Under the pieces are notes generated by a model. That model saw nothing but the letters and a program-made list of their open reading frames with translations. It did no database searches and was not told where the DNA came from. The position numbers and the translations under genes were made by a program. A DNA stretch of 53,571 nucleotides, taken from assembly GCF_000003605.2 (NCBI RefSeq), contig NW_003137900.1, positions 1 to 53,571 of the forward strand. Direction: 5' to 3'. The stretch is from Saccoglossus kowalevskii. Its lineage: Eukaryota; Hemichordata; Enteropneusta; Harrimaniidae. Shown piece after piece: positions 1 to 12,630 of the stretch (its first letter is position 1; each line of letters begins with the position of its first letter).

Positions 1-132
1 TTGTATGCATGTCATTAACCCAGCAGTCAGGTGTGTATGCATTTCTACATCCCAGCAGTCAGGTGTGTATGCATGTCAATAACCCAGCAGTCAGGTGTTG
101 TATGCATGTCAATAACCCAGCAGTCAGGTGTT
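1..132. repeat. Left edge: four shortened, error-like units
   Basis: Units at 3-34, 35-66, 67-99 and 100-132 are 32, 32, 33 and 33 bp long. The losses are homopolymer contractions (TCC to TC, GTTG to GTG), plus substitutions such as CATTAAC and CTACATCC. The second unit carries the GCATTTCTA pattern seen in block A. The same contraction types recur at 10529-10658. They look like unpolished long-read consensus at a contig end rather than biological divergence, though true edge degeneration is possible. Confidence 0.75.
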
Positions 133-336
133 GTATGCATGTCAATAATCCAGCAGTCCAGGTGCTGTATGCATGTCAATAACCCAGCTGTCTAGGTGCT
201 GTATGCATGTCAATAATCCAGCAGTCCAGGTGCTGTATGCATGTCAATAACCCAGCTGTCTAGGTGCTGTATGCATTTCAATAACCCAGCAGTCCAGGTG
301 TTGTATGCATTTCTATATCCCAGCAGTCCAGGTGTT
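133..336 (+). repeat. Variant block A, copy 1 (6 units)
   Basis: Units in order: C17T with T33C; A23T+C27T (GCTGTCTAGG) with T33C; then this pair again; then GCATTTCAATAAC (G9T); then GCATTTCTATATCC. Copies 2 (26295) and 3 (45389) begin with the same four units and also reach GCATTTCTATATCC as unit six. Copy 1 differs in unit five, where copies 2 and 3 have C27T instead of G9T. Confidence 0.85.
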
Positions 337-608
337 GTATGCATGTCAATAACCCAGCAGTCCAGGTGTTGTATGCATGTCAATAACCCAGCTGTCCAGG
401 TGTTGTATGCATGTCAATAACCCAGCAGTCCAGGTGTTGTATGCATGTCAATAACCCAGCAGTCCAGGTGTTGTATGCATGTCAATAACCCAGCAGTCCA
501 GGTGTTGTATGCATGTCAATAACCCAGCAGTCCAGGTGTTGTATGCATGTCAATAGCCCAGCAGTCCAGGTGTTGTATGCATGTCAATAACCCAGCAGTC
601 CAGGTGTT

Positions 609-634
609 GTATGCATGTCAATAATCCAGGTGTT
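609..634 (+). repeat. 26-bp unit with 8-bp internal deletion
   Basis: The unit reads CAATAATCCAGGTG where the consensus has about 8 more bases (the CAGCAGTC segment). Array phase shifts by -8 here and keeps the new value to 10529. The deletion lies between short CCAG/TCCAG matches, consistent with slippage. It is the largest indel in the window. Confidence 0.9.
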
Positions 635-906
635 GTATGCATGTCAATAACCCAGCAGTCCAGGTGTTGTATGCATGTCAATAACCCAGCAGTCCAGGTG
701 TTGTATGCATGTCAATAACCCAGCAGTCCAGGTGTTGTATGCATGTCAATAATCCAGCAGTCCAGGTGCTGTATGCATGTCAATAACCCAGCAGTCCAGG
801 TGCTGTATGCATGTCAATAACCCAGCAGTCCAGGTGTTGTATGCATGTCAATAACCCAGCAGTCCAGGTGCTGTATGCATGTCAATAACCCAGCAGTCCA
901 GGTGTT

Positions 907-940
907 GTTTGTATGTCAATAACCCAGCAGTCCAGGTGTT
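907..940 (+). repeat. GTTTGTATG variant unit
   Basis: The unit carries A3T and C6T (GTTTGTATGTCAAT). Two units upstream is a T33C unit (839-872). The same order (T33C, consensus, GTTTG) occurs at 26499-26605 in block A copy 2, where this unit additionally has a 5-bp duplication, and at 45593-45694 in copy 3, which has A3T only. Confidence 0.8.
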
Positions 941-1858
941 GTATGCATGTCAATAACCCAGCAGTCCAGGTGTTGTATGCATGTCAATAAACCAGCAGTC
1001 CAGGTGTTGTATGCATGTCAATAACCCAGCAGTCCAGGTGTTGTATGCATGTCAATAACCCAGCAGTCCAGGTGTTGTATGCATGTCAATAACCCAGCAG
1101 TCCAGGTGTTGTATGCATGTCAATAACCCAGCAGTCCAGGTGTTGTATGCATGTCAATAACCCAGCAGTCCAGGTGCAGTATGCATGTCAATAACCCAGC
1201 AGTCCAGGTGTTGTATGCATGTCAATAACCCAGCAGTCCAGGTGTTGTATGCATGTCAATAACCCAGCAGTCTAGGTGCTGTATGCATGTCAATAACCCA
1301 GCAGTCCAGGTGTTGTATGCATGTCAATAACCCAGCAGTCCAGGTGTTGTATGCATGTCAATAACCCAGCAGTCCAGGTGTTGTATGCATGTCAATAACC
1401 CAGCAGTCCAGGTGTTGTATGCATGTCAATAACCCAGCAGTCCAGGTGTTGTATGCATGTCAATAACCCAGCAGTCCAGGTGTTGTATGCATGTCAATAA
1501 CCCAGCAGTCCAGGTGTTGTATGCATGTCAATAACCCAGCACTTCAGGTGTTGTATGCATGTCAATAACCCAGCAGTCCAGGTGTTGTATGCATGTCAAT
1601 AACCCAGCAGTCCAGGTGCTGTATGCATGTCAATAACCCAGCACTCCAGGTGTTGTATGCATGTCAATAACCCAGCAGTCCAGGTGTTGTATGCATGTCA
1701 ATAACCCAGCAGTCCAGGTGTTGTATGCATGTCAATAACCCAGCAGTCCAGGTGTTGTATGCATGTCAATAACCCAGCAGTCCAGGTGCTGTATGCATGT
1801 CAATAACCCAGCAGTCCAGGTGTTGTATGCATGTCAATAACCCAGCAGTCCAGGTGCT

Positions 1859-2640
1859 GTATGCATGTCAATAACCCATCAGTCTAGGTGCTGTATGCAT
1901 GTCAATAATCCAGCAGTCCAGGTGTTGTATGCATGTCAATAACCCAGCAGTCCAGGTGTTGTATGCATGTCAATAACCCAGCAGTCCAGGTGTGGTATGC
2001 ATGTCAATAACCCAGCAATCCAGGTGTTGTATGCATGTCAATAACCCAGCAGTCCAGGTGTTGTATGCATGTCAATAACCCAGCAGTCTAGGTGTTGTAT
2101 GCATGTCAATAACCTAGCAGTCCAGGTGTTGTATGCATGTCAATAACCCAGCAGTCCAGGTGTTGTATGCATGTCAATAACCCAGCAGTCCAGGTGTTGT
2201 ATGCATGTCAATAACCCAGCACTCCAGGTGTTGTATGCATGTCAATAACCCAGCACTCCAGGTGTTGTATGCATGTCAATAACCCAGCATTCCAGGTGTT
2301 GTATGCATGTCAATAACCCAGCAGTCCAGGTGTTGTATGCATGTCAATAACCGAGCAGTCCAGGTGTTGTATGCATGTCAATAACCCAGCAGTCCAGGTG
2401 TTGTATGCATGTCTATATCCCAGCAGTCCAGGTGTTGTATGCATGTCTATATCCCAGCAGTCCAGGTGTTGTATGCATGTCAATAACCCAGCAGTCCAGG
2501 TGTTGTATGCATGTCTATATCCCAGCAGTCCAGGTGTTGTATGCATGTCAATAACCCAGCAGTCCAGGTGTTGTATGCATGTCAATAACCCAGCAGTCCA
2601 GGTGTTGTATGCATGTCTATATCCCAGCAGTCCAGGTGTT
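1859..2640 (+). repeat. Variant block F, copy 1
   Basis: Begins with G21T+C27T+T33C (CCCATCAGTCTAGG), then a C17T unit, then scattered C27T, a pair of G24C units (2199, 2233) and a G24T unit (2267). It ends with CTATATCC units at 2403, 2437, 2505 and 2607 (spacings 34, 68, 102). Copy 3 at 19801-20684 has the same opening pair, the same G24C pair and identical CTATATCC spacing, about 17.9-18.0 kb away and with three extra units inside. The CTATATCC cluster opens reading frames on both strands here; these are not judged to be genes. Confidence 0.85.
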
Positions 2641-3388
2641 GTATGCATGTCAATAACCCAGCAGTCCAGGTGTTGTATGCATGTCAATAATCCAGCAGTC
2701 CAGATGTTGTATGCATGTCAATAACCCAGCAGTCTAGGTGCTGTATACATGTCAATAACCCAGCAGTCCAGGTGTTGTATGCATGTCAATAACCCAGCAG
2801 TCCAGGTGTTGTATGCATGTCAATAACCCAGCAGTCTAGGTGCTGTATGCATGTCAATAACCCAGCAGTCCAGGTGCAGTATGCATGTCAATAACCCAGC
2901 AGTCCAGGTGCTGTATGCAAGTCAATAACCCAGCAGTCCAGGTGTTGTATGCATGTCAATAACCCAGCAGTCCAGGTGCTGTATGCATGTCAATAACCCA
3001 GCAGTCCAGGTGTTGTATGCATGTCAATATCCCAGCAGTCCAGGTGTTGTATGCATGTCAATATCCCAGCAGTCCAGGTGTTGTATGCATGTTAATAACC
3101 CAGCAGTCCAGGTGTTGTATGCATGTCAATAACCCAGCAGTCCAGGTGTTGTATGCATGTCAATAACCCAGCAGTCCAGGTGTTGTATGCATGTCAATAA
3201 CCCAGCAGTCCAGGTGCTGTATGCATGTCAATAACCCAGCAGTCCAGGTGTTGTATGCATGTCAATAACCCAGCAGTCCAGGTGTTGTATGCATGTCAAT
3301 AACCCAGCAGTCCAGGTGTTGTATGCATGTCAGTAACCCAGCAGTCCAGGTGTTGTATGCATGTCAATAACCCAGCAGTCCAGGTGTT

Positions 3389-3796
3389 GTATGCTAGTCA
3401 GTAACCCAGCAGTCCAGGTGTTGTATGCATGTCAGTAACCCAGCAGTCCAGGTGTTGTATGCATGTCAATAACCCAGCAGTCCAGGTGTTGTATGCATGT
3501 CAATAACCCAGCAGTCCAGGTGTTGTATGCATGTCAATAACCCAGCAGTCCAGGTGTTGTATGCATGTCAATAACCCAGCAGTTCAGGTGCTGTATGCAT
3601 GTCAGTAACCCAGCAGTCCAGGTGTTGTATGCAGGTCTATATCCCAGCAGTCCAGGTGTTGTATGCATGTCAATAACCCAGCAGTCCAGGTGTTGTATGC
3701 ATGTCAATAACCCAGCAGTCCAGGTGTTGTATGCATGTCAATAACCCAGCAGTCCAGGTGTTGTATGCATGTCAGTAACCCAGCAGTCCAGGTGTT
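3389..3796 (+). repeat. Variant block C, copy 1
   Basis: A13G (CAGTAAC) units at 3389, 3423, 3593 and 3763 surround a rare unit at 3627 reading GCAGGTCTATATCC (T8G with A12T+A16T). The same arrangement lies at 36705-37112, offset by exactly 33,316 bp (980 units after known indels). Differences: the copy-1 unit at 3389 reads GCTAGTCAG, and the unit before 3593 has C26T. Confidence 0.88.
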
Positions 3797-4238
3797 GTAT
3801 GCATGTCAATAACCCAGCAGTCCAGGTGTTGTATGCATGTCAATAACCCAGCAGTCCAGGTGTTGTATGCATGTCAATAACCCAGCAGTCCAGGTGTTGT
3901 ATGCATGTCAATAACCCAGCAGTCCAGGTGTTGTATGCATGTCAATAACCCAGCAGTCCAGGTGTTGTATGCATGTCAATAACCCAGCAGTCCAGGTGTT
4001 GTATGCATGTCAATAACCCAGCAGTTCAGGTGTTGTATGCATGTCAGTAACCCAGCAGTCCAGGTGTTGTATGCATGTCAATAACCCAGCAGTCCAGGTG
4101 TTGTATGCATGTCAATAACCCAGCAGTCCAGGTGTTGTATGCATGTCAATAACCCAGCAGTCCAGGTGTTGTATGCATGTCAATAACCCAGCAGTCCAGG
4201 TGTTGTATGCATGTCAATAACCCAGCAGTCCAGGTGTT

Positions 4239-4544
4239 GTATGCATGTCTATATCCCAGCAGTCCAGGTGTTGTATGCATGTCAATAACACAGCAGTCCA
4301 GGTGTTGTATGCATGTCAATAACCCAGCAGTCCAGGTGTTGTATGCATGTCTATATCCCAGCAGTCCAGGTGTTGTATGCATGTCAATAACCCAGCAGTC
4401 CAGGTGTTGTATGCATGTCAATAACCCAGCAGTCCAGGTGTTGTATGCATGTCAATAACCCAGCAGTCCAGGTGTTGTATGCATGTCAATAACCCAGCAG
4501 TCCAGGTGTTGTATGCATGTCTATATCCCAGCAGTCCAGGTGTT
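4239..4544 (+). repeat. CTATATCC cluster with an AACACAG unit
   Basis: CTATATCC units at 4239, 4341 and 4511 (102 then 170 bp apart). The unit after the first carries C18A (AACACAG). The same pair of adjacent units recurs at 32250-32317 and 48823-48890, marking a shared ancestral block. The 102-bp spacing removes in-frame stops and creates overlapping open frames on both strands around 4146-4458. Confidence 0.8.
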
Positions 4545-5564
4545 GTATGCATGTCAATAACCCAGCAGTCCAGGTGTTGTATGCATGTCAATAACCCAGC
4601 AGTCCAGGTGTTGTATGCATGTCAGTAACCCAGCAGACCAGGTGTTGTATACATGTCAGTAACCCAGCAGTCCAGGTGTTGTATGCATGTCAATAACCCA
4701 GCAGACCAGGTGTTGTATGCATGTCAGTAACCCAGCAGTCCAGGTGTTGTATGCATGTCAATAACCCAGCAGTCCAGGTGTTGTATGCATGTCAATAACC
4801 CAGCAGTCCAGGTGTTGTATGCATGTCAATAACCCAGCAGTCCAGGTGTTGTATGCATGTCAATAACCCAGCAGTCCAGGTGTTGTATGCATGTCAGTAA
4901 CCCAGCAGTCCAGGTGTTGTATGCATGTCAATAACCCAGCAGTCCAGGTGTTGTATGCATGTCAATAACCCAGCAGTCCAGGTGTTGTATGCATGTCAAT
5001 AACCCAGCAGTCCAGGTGTTGTATGCATGTCAATAACCCAGCAGTCCAGGTGTTGTATGCATGTCAATAACCCAGCAGTCCAGGTGTTGTAAGCATGTCA
5101 ATAACCCAGCAGTCCAGGTGCTGTATGCATGTCAATAACCCAGCAGTCCAGGTGTTGTATGCATGTCAATAACCCAGCAGTCCAGGTGTTGTATGCATGT
5201 CAATAACCCAGCAGTCCAGGTGTTGTATGCATGTCAATAACCCAGCAGTCCAGGTGTTGTATGCATGTCAATAACCCAGCAGTCCAGGTGTTGTATGCAT
5301 GTCAATAACCCAGCAGTCCAGGTGTTGTATGCATGTCAATAACCCAGCAGTCCAGGTGTTGTATGCATGTCAATAACCCAGCAGTCCAGGTGTTGTATGC
5401 ATGTCAATGACCCAGCAGTCCAGGTGTTGTATGCATGTCAATAACCCAGCAGTCCAGGTGTTGTATGCATGTCAATAACCCAGCAGACCAGGTGCTGTAT
5501 GCATGTCAATAACCCAGCAGTCCTGGTGTTGTATGCATGTCAATAACCCAGCAGTCCAGGTGCT

Positions 5565-5700
5565 GTATGCATGTCAATAACCCAGCAGTCCAGTTGTTGT
5601 ATGCATGTCAATAACCCAGCAGTCCAGGTGTTGTATGCTTGTCAATAACCCAGCAGTCCAGGTGTTGTATGCATGTCAATAACCCAGCAGTCTAGGTGCT
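5565..5700 (+). repeat. Variant block J, copy 1
   Basis: A G30T unit (CAGTTG, 5565) is followed by a consensus unit, then an A7T unit (GCTTGTC, 5633), then a T33C unit with C27T (5667). Copy 2 at 47463-47598 has the same order 41,898 bp away, which equals 1,232 units after the net +10 bp of indels between them. Copy 2 lacks the C27T. Confidence 0.8.
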
Positions 5701-6006
5701 GTATGCATGTCAATAACCCAGCAGTCCAGGTGTTGTATGCATGTCAATAACCCAGCAGTCCAGGTGTTGTATGCATGTCAATAACCCAGCAGTCCAGGTG
5801 TTGTATGCATGTCAATAACCCAGCAGTCCAGGTGTTGTATGCATGTCAATAACCCAGCAGTCCAGGTGTTGTATGCATGTCAATAACCCAGCAGTCCAGG
5901 TGTTGTATGCATGTTAATAGCCCAGCAGTCCAGGTGTTGTATGCATGTCAATAACCCAGCAGTCTAGGTGTTGTATGCATGTCAATAACCCAGCAGTCCA
6001 GGTGCT

Positions 6007-6074
6007 GTATGCATGTCAATAGCCCAGCAGTCCAGGTGTTGTATGCATGTCAATAGCCCAGCAGTCCAGGTGTT
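6007..6074 (+). repeat. CAATAGCCC unit pair, copy 1
   Basis: Two adjacent units carry A16G (CAATAGCCC), preceded by a T33C unit. Matching pairs lie at 35478-35545, 35716-35783 and 47667-47734. The pair at 47667 sits downstream of block J copy 2 just as this one sits downstream of copy 1, seven units closer. Confidence 0.8.
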
Positions 6075-9066
6075 GTATGCATGTCAATAACCCAGCAGTC
6101 CAGGTGTTGTATGCATGTCAATAACCCAGCAGTCCAGGTGTTGTATGCATGTCAATAACCCAGCAGTCCAGGTGTTGTATGCATGTCAATAACCCAGCAG
6201 TCCAGGTGTTGTATGCATGTCAATAACCCAGCAGTCCAGGTGTTGTATGCATGTCAATAACCCAGCAGTCCAGGTGTTGTATGCATGTCAATAACCCAGC
6301 ACTCCAGGTGTTGTATGCATGCCAATAACCCAGCAGTCCAGGTGTTGTATGCATGCCAATAACCCAGCAGTCCAGGTGTTGTATGCATGTCAATAACCCA
6401 GCAGTCCAGGTGTTGTATGCATGTCAATAACCCAGCAGTCCAGGTGTTGTATGCATGTCAATAACCCAGCAGTCCAGGTGTTGTATGCATGTCAATAACC
6501 CAGCAGTCCAGGTGTTGTATGCATGTCAATAACCCAGCAGTCCAGGTGTTGTATGCATGTCAATAACCCAGCAGTCCAGGTGTTGTATGCATGTCAATAA
6601 CCCAGCAGTCCAGGTGTTGTATGCATGTCAATAACCCAGCAGTCCAGGTGTTGTATGCATGTCAATAACCCAGCAGTCCAGGTGTTGTATGCATGTCAAT
6701 AACCCAGCAGTCCAGGTGTTGTATGCATGTCAATAACCCAGCAGTCCAGGTGCTGTATGCATGTCAATAACCCAGCAGTCCAGGTGTTGTATGCATGTCA
6801 ATAACCCAGCAGTCCAGGTGCTGTATGCATGTCAATAACCCAGCAGTCCAGGTGCTGTATGCATGTCAATAACCCAGCAGTCCAGGTGTTGTATGCATGT
6901 CAATAACCCAGCAGTCCAGGTGCTGTATGCATGTCAATAACCCAGCAGTCCAGGTGTCGTATGCATGTCAATAACCCAGCAGTCCAGGTGTGGTACGCAT
7001 GTCAATAACCCAGCTGTCCAGGTGTTGTATGCATGTCAATAACCCAGCAGTCCAGGTGCTGTATGCATGTCAATAACCCAGCAGTCCAGGTGTTGTATGC
7101 ATGTCAATAACCCAGCAGTCCAGGTGCTGTATGCATGTCAATAACCCAGCAGTCCAGGTGTTGTATGCATGTCAATAACCCAGCAGTCTAGGTGCTGTAT
7201 GCATGTCAATAACCCAGCAGTCCAGGTGTTGTATGCATGTCAATAACCCAGCAGTCTAGGTGCTGTATGCATGTCAATAACCCAGCAGCCCAGGTGTTGT
7301 ATGCATGTCAATAACCCAGCAGTCCAGGTGTTGTATGCATGTCAATAACCCAGCAGTCCAGGTGTTGTATGCATGTCAATAACCCAGCAGTCCAGGTGTT
7401 GTATGCATGTCAATAACCCAGCAGTCCAGGTGTTGTATGCATGTCAATAACCCAGCAGTCCAGGTGTTGTATGCATGTCAATAACCCAGCAGTCCAGGTG
7501 TTGTATGCATGTCAATAACCCAGCACTCCAGGTGTTGTATGCATGTCAATAACCCAGCAGTCCAGGTGTTGTATGCATGTCAATAACCCAGCAGTCCAGG
7601 TGCTGTATGCATGTCAATAACCCAGCACTCCAGGTGTTGTATGCATGTCAATAACCCAGCAGTCCAGGTGTTGTATGCATGTCAATAACCCAGCAGTCCA
7701 GGTGTTGTATGCATGTCAATAACCCAGCCGTCCAGGTGTTGTATGCATGTCAATAACCCAGCAGTCCAGGTGTTGTATGCATGTCAATAACCCAGCAGTC
7801 CAAGTGTTGTATGCATGTCAATAACCCAGCAGTCCAGGTGTTGTATGCATGTCAATAACCCAGCAGTCCAGGTGTTGTATGCATGTCAATAACCCAGCAG
7901 TCCAGGTGTTGTATGCATGTCAATAACCCAGCAGTCCAGGTGTTGTATGCATGTCAATAACCCAGTAGTCCAGGTGCTGTATGCATGTCAATAACCCAGC
8001 ACTCCAGGTGTTGTATGCATGTCAATAACCCAGCAGTCCAGGTGTTGTATGCATGTCAATAACCCAGCAGTCCAGGTGTTGTATGCATGTCAATAACCCA
8101 GCAGTCCAGGTGTTGTATGCATGTCAATAACCCAGCAGTCCAGGTGTTGTATGCATGTCAATAACCCAGCAGTCCAGGTGTTGTATGCATGTCAATAACC
8201 CAGCAGTCCAGGTGTTGTATGCATGTCAATAACCCAGCAGTCCAGGTGTTGTATGCATGTCAATAACCCAGCAGTCCAGGTGTTGTATGCATGTCAATAA
8301 CCCAGCAGTCCAGGTGTTGTATGCATGTCAATAACCCAGCAGTCCAGGTGTTGTATGCATGTCAATAACCCAGCAGTCCAGGTGTTGTATGCATGTCAAT
8401 AACCCAGCAGTCCAGGTGTTGTATGCATGTCAATAACCCAGCAGTCCAGGTGTTGTATGCATGTCAATAACCCAGCAGTCCAGGTGTTGTATGCATGTCA
8501 ATAACCCAGCAGTCCAGGTGTTGTATGCATGTCAATAACCCAGCAGTCCAGGTGTTGTATGCATGTCAATAACCCAGCAGTCCAGGTGCTGTATGCATGT
8601 CAATAACCCAGCAGTCCAGGTGTTGTATGCATGTCAATAACCCAGCAGTCCAGGTGTTGTATGCATGTCAATAACCCAGCAGTCCAGGTGCTGTATGCAT
8701 GTCAATAACCCAGCAGTCCAGGTGTTGTATGCATGTCAATAACCCAGCAGTCCAGGTGTTGTATGCATGTCAATAACCCAGCAGTCCAGGTGTTGTATGC
8801 ATGTCAATAACCCAGCAGTCCAGGTGCTGTATGCATGTCAATAACCCAGCAGTCCAGGTGTTGTATGCATGTCAATAACCCAGCAGTTCAGGTGTTGTAT
8901 GCATGTCAATAACCCAGCAGTCCAGGTGTTGTATGCATGTCAATAACCCAGCAGTCCAGGTGTTGTATGCATGTCAATAACCCAGCAGTCCAGGTGTTGT
9001 ATGCATGTCAATAACCCAGCAGTCCAGGTGTTGTATGCATGTCAATAACCCAGCAGTCCAGGTGTT

Positions 9067-9406
9067 GTATGCATGTCTATAACCCAGCAGTCCAGGTGTT
9101 GTATGCATGTCAATAACCCAGCAGTCCAGGTGTTGTATGCATGTCAATAACCCAGCAGTCCAGGTGTTGTATGCATGTCTATATCCCAGCAGTCCAGGTG
9201 TTGTATGCATGTCAATAACCCAGCAGTCCAGGTGTTGTATGCATGTCAATAACCCAGCAGTCCAGGTTTTGTATGCATGTCAAAAACTCAGCAGTCCAGG
9301 TGTTGTATGCATGTCAATAACCCAGCAGTCCAGGTGTTGTATGCATGTCAATAACCCAGCAGTCCAAGTGTTGTATGCATGTCAATAACCCAGCACTCCA
9401 GGTGTT
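9067..9406 (+). repeat. Variant block D, copy 1 (10 units)
   Basis: Order: A12T only (CTATAACC, 9067); CTATATCC three units later (9169); then GGTTTT at a unit end; a T14A unit with C18T (CAAAAACTC, 9271); a G29A unit (CCAAGTG, 9339); and a G24C unit (GCACTCC, 9373). Copies: D2 at 9781 (21 units away), D3 at 23677, D4 at 31196. D4 repeats the second half almost exactly. Confidence 0.88.
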
Positions 9407-9780
9407 GTATGCATGTCAATAACCCAGCAGTCCAGGTGTTGTATGCATGTCAATAACCCAGCAGTCCAGGTGTTGTATGCATGTCAATAACCCAGCAGTC
9501 CAGGTGTTGTATGCATGTCAATAACCCAGCAGTCCAGGTGTTGTATGCATGTCAATAACCCAGCACTCCAGGTGTTGTATGCATGTCAATAACCCAGCAG
9601 TCCAGGTGTTGTATGCATGTCAATAACCCAGCAGTCCAGGTGTTGTATGCATGTCAATAACCCAGCAGTCCAGGTGTTGTATGCATGTCAATAACCCAGC
9701 AGTCCAGGTGTTGTATGCATGTCAATAACCCAGCAGTCCAGGTGTTGTATGCATGTCAATAACCCAGCAGTCCAGGTGTT

Positions 9781-10018
9781 GTATGCATGTCTATAACCCA
9801 GCAGTCCAGGTGTTGTATGCATGTCAATAACCCAGCAGTCCAGGTGTTGTATGCATGTCAATAACCCAGCAGTCCAGGTGTTGTATGCATGTCTATATCC
9901 CAGCAGTCCAGGTGTTGTATGCATGTCAATAACCCAGCAGTCCAGGTGTTGTATGCATGTCAATAACCCAGCAGTCCAGGTTTTGTATGCATGTCAAAAA
10001 CCCAGCAGTCCAGGTGCT
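9781..10018 (+). repeat. Variant block D, copy 2 (7 units)
   Basis: Lies exactly 714 bp (21 units) after copy 1 and repeats CTATAACC, then CTATATCC at +3 units, then GGTTTT and the CAAAAAC unit at +6 units. It lacks C18T in the CAAAAAC unit and has T33C there instead. A G21A unit (CCCAACAG) follows shortly after. Confidence 0.85.
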
Positions 10019-10528
10019 GTATGCATGTCAATAACCCAGCAGTCCAGGTGTTGTATGCATGTCAATAACCCAACAGTCCAGGTGTTGTATGCATGTCAAT
10101 AACCCAGCAGTCCAGGTGTTGTATGCATGTCAATAACCCAGCAGTCCAGGTGTTGTATGCATGTCAATAACCCAGCACTCCAGGTGTTGTATGCATGTCA
10201 ATAACCCAGCAGTCCAGGTGTTGTATGCATGTCAATAACCCAGCACTCCAGGTGTTGTATGCATGTCAATAACCCAGCAGTCCAGGTGTTGTATGCATGT
10301 CAATAACCCAGCAGTCCAGGTGTTGTATGCATGTCAATAACCCTGCAGTCCAGGTGTTGTATGCATGTCTATATCCCAGCAGTCCAGGTGTTGTATGCAT
10401 GTCAATAACCCAGCAGTCCAGGTGTTGTATGCATGTCAATAACCCAGCAGTCCAAGTGTTGTATGCATGTCAATAACCCAGCAGTCCAGGTGTTGTATGC
10501 ATGTCAATAACCCAGCAATCCAGGTGTT

Positions 10529-10658
10529 GTATGCATGTCAATAACCCAGCAGTCAGGTGTTGTATGCATGTCATAACCCAGCAGTCAGGTGTTGTATGCA
10601 TGTCAATAACCCAGCAGTCAGGTGTGTATGCATGTCAATAACCCAGCAGTCAGGTGTT
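10529..10658. repeat. Cluster of six 1-bp contractions
   Basis: Four successive units are 33, 32, 32 and 33 bp long. Each loss shortens a short homopolymer or repeat (TCC to TC, GTTG to GTG, CAATAAC to CATAAC), the same kinds as at the window's left end. Flanking units are exactly 34 bp. This looks like locally uncorrected sequencing or a join between assembled reads. The longest open frame here (10557-10742) results only from these contractions. Confidence 0.75.
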
Positions 10659-12630
10659 GTATGCATGTCAATAACCCAGCAGTCCAGGTGTTGTATGCAT
10701 GTCAATAACTCAGCAGTCCAGGTGTTGTATGCATGTCAATAACCCAGCAGTCCAGGTGTTGTATGCATGTCAATAACCCAGCAGTCCAGGTGTTGTATGC
10801 ATGTCAATATCCCAGCAGTCCAGGTGTTGTATGCATGTCAATAACCCAGCAGTCCAGGTGTTGTATGCATGTCAATAACCCAGCAGTCCAGGTGTTGTAT
10901 GCATGTCAATAACCCAGCAGTCCAGGTGTTGTATGCATGTCAATAACCCAGCAGTCCAGGTGTTGTATGCATGTCAATAACCCAGCAGTCCAGGTGCTGT
11001 ATGCATGTCAATAACCCAGCAGTCCAGGTGTTGTATGCATGTCAATAACCCAGCAGTCCAGGTGTTGTATGCATGTCAATAACCCAGCAGTCCAGGTGCT
11101 GTATGCATGTCAATAACCCAGCAGTCCAGGTGTTGTATGCAAGTCAATAACCCAGCAGTCCAGGTGTTGTATGCATGTCAATAACCCAGCAGTCCAGGTG
11201 TTGTATGCATGTCAATAACCCAGCAGTCCAGGTGCTGTATGCATGTCAATAACCCAGCAGTCCAGGTGCTGTATGCATGTCAATAACCCAGCAGTCCAGG
11301 TGTTGTATGCATGTCAATAACCCAGCAGTCCAGGTGCTGTATGCATGTCAATAACCCAGCAGTCCAGGTGTTGTATGCATGTCAATAACCCAGCAGTCCA
11401 GGTGTTGTATGCATGTCAATAACCCAGCAGTCCAGGTGTTGTATGCATGTCAATAACCCAGCAGCCCAGGTGTTGTATGCATGTCAATAACCCAGCAGTC
11501 CAGGTGTTGTATGCATGTCAATAACCCAGCAGTCCAGGTGTTGTATGCATGTCAATAACCCAGCAGTCCAGGTGTTGTATGCATGTCAATAACCCAGCAG
11601 TCCAGGTGTTGTATGCATGTCAATAACCCAGCAGTCCAGGTGTTGTATGCATGTCAATAACCCAGCAGTCCAGGTGCTGTATGCATGTCAATAACCCAGC
11701 AGTCCAGGTGCTGTATGCATGTCAATAACCCAGCAGTCCAGGTGCTGTATGTATGTCAATAACCCAGCAGTCCAGGTGTTGTATGCATGTCAATAACCCA
11801 GCAGTCCAGGTGTTGTATGCATGTCAATAACCCAGCAGTCCAGGTGTTGTATGCATGTCAATAACCCAGCAGTCCAGGTGCTGTATGCATGTCAATAACC
11901 CATCAGTCCAGGTGTTGTATGCATGTCAATAACCCAGCAGTCCAGGTGCTGTATGCATGTCAATAACCCAGCAGTCCAGGTGCTGTATGCATGTCAATAA
12001 CCCAGCAGTCCAGGTGTTGTATGCATGTCAATAACCCAGCAGTCCAGGTGTTGTATGCATGTCAATAACCCAGCAGTCCAGGTGTTGTATGCATGTCAAT
12101 AACCCAGCAGTCCAGGTGTTGTATGCATGTCAATAACCCAGCAGTCCAGGTGCTGTATGCATGTCAATAACCCAGCAGTCCAGGTGTTGTATGCATGTCA
12201 ATAACCCAGCAGTCCAGGTGTTGTATGCATGTCAATAACCCAGCAGTCCAGGTGTTGTATGCATGTCAATAACCCAGCAGTCCAGGTGTTGTATGCATGT
12301 CAATAACCCAGCAGTCCAGGTGTTGTATGCATGTCAATAACCCAGCAGTCCAGGTGTTGTATGCATGTCAATAACCCAGCAGTCCAGGTGTTGTATGCAT
12401 GTCAATAACCCAGCAGTCCAGGTGTTGTATGCATGTCAATGACCCAGCAGTCCAGGTGTTGTATGCATTTCAATAACCCAGCAGTCCAGGTGTTGTATGC
12501 ATGTCAATAACCCAGCAGTCCAGGTGTTGTATGCATGTCAATAACCCAGCAGTCCACGTGCTGTATGCATGTCAATAACCCAGCAGTCCAGGTGCTGTAT
12601 GCATGTCAATAACCCAGCAGTCCAGGTGTT

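Noticed and set aside
986-991. AATAAA polyadenylation signals (also 28895-28900 and near 53525)
   Set aside because: They arise from one-base changes of the unit's AATAAC (or an inserted A), with no gene upstream and no downstream element.
2403-2440. TATA-like CTATATCC as a promoter element
   Set aside because: It is a recurring two-base variant of the satellite unit with no transcribed feature beside it.
2310-2724. Overlapping open frames of about 125 codons on both strands; similar pairs at 4146-4458, 8974-9388, 9688-10102, 20354-20768, 34670-35053 and 37292-37706, and single frames at 23584-23859 and 31202-31483
   Set aside because: They are translations of the satellite with a 34-residue period. 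They arise wherever stop-removing variants (CTATATCC, on the minus strand also CTATAACC) lie three units apart, start and end wherever consensus stops resume, and appear on both strands at once. No codon bias, no non-repeat coding sequence.
10557-10742. 61-codon plus-strand frame; also 36232-36414, 50087-50332 and 50357-50569
   Set aside because: Each crosses a cluster of 1-bp indels and owes its length to those frame shifts, which look like sequence errors.
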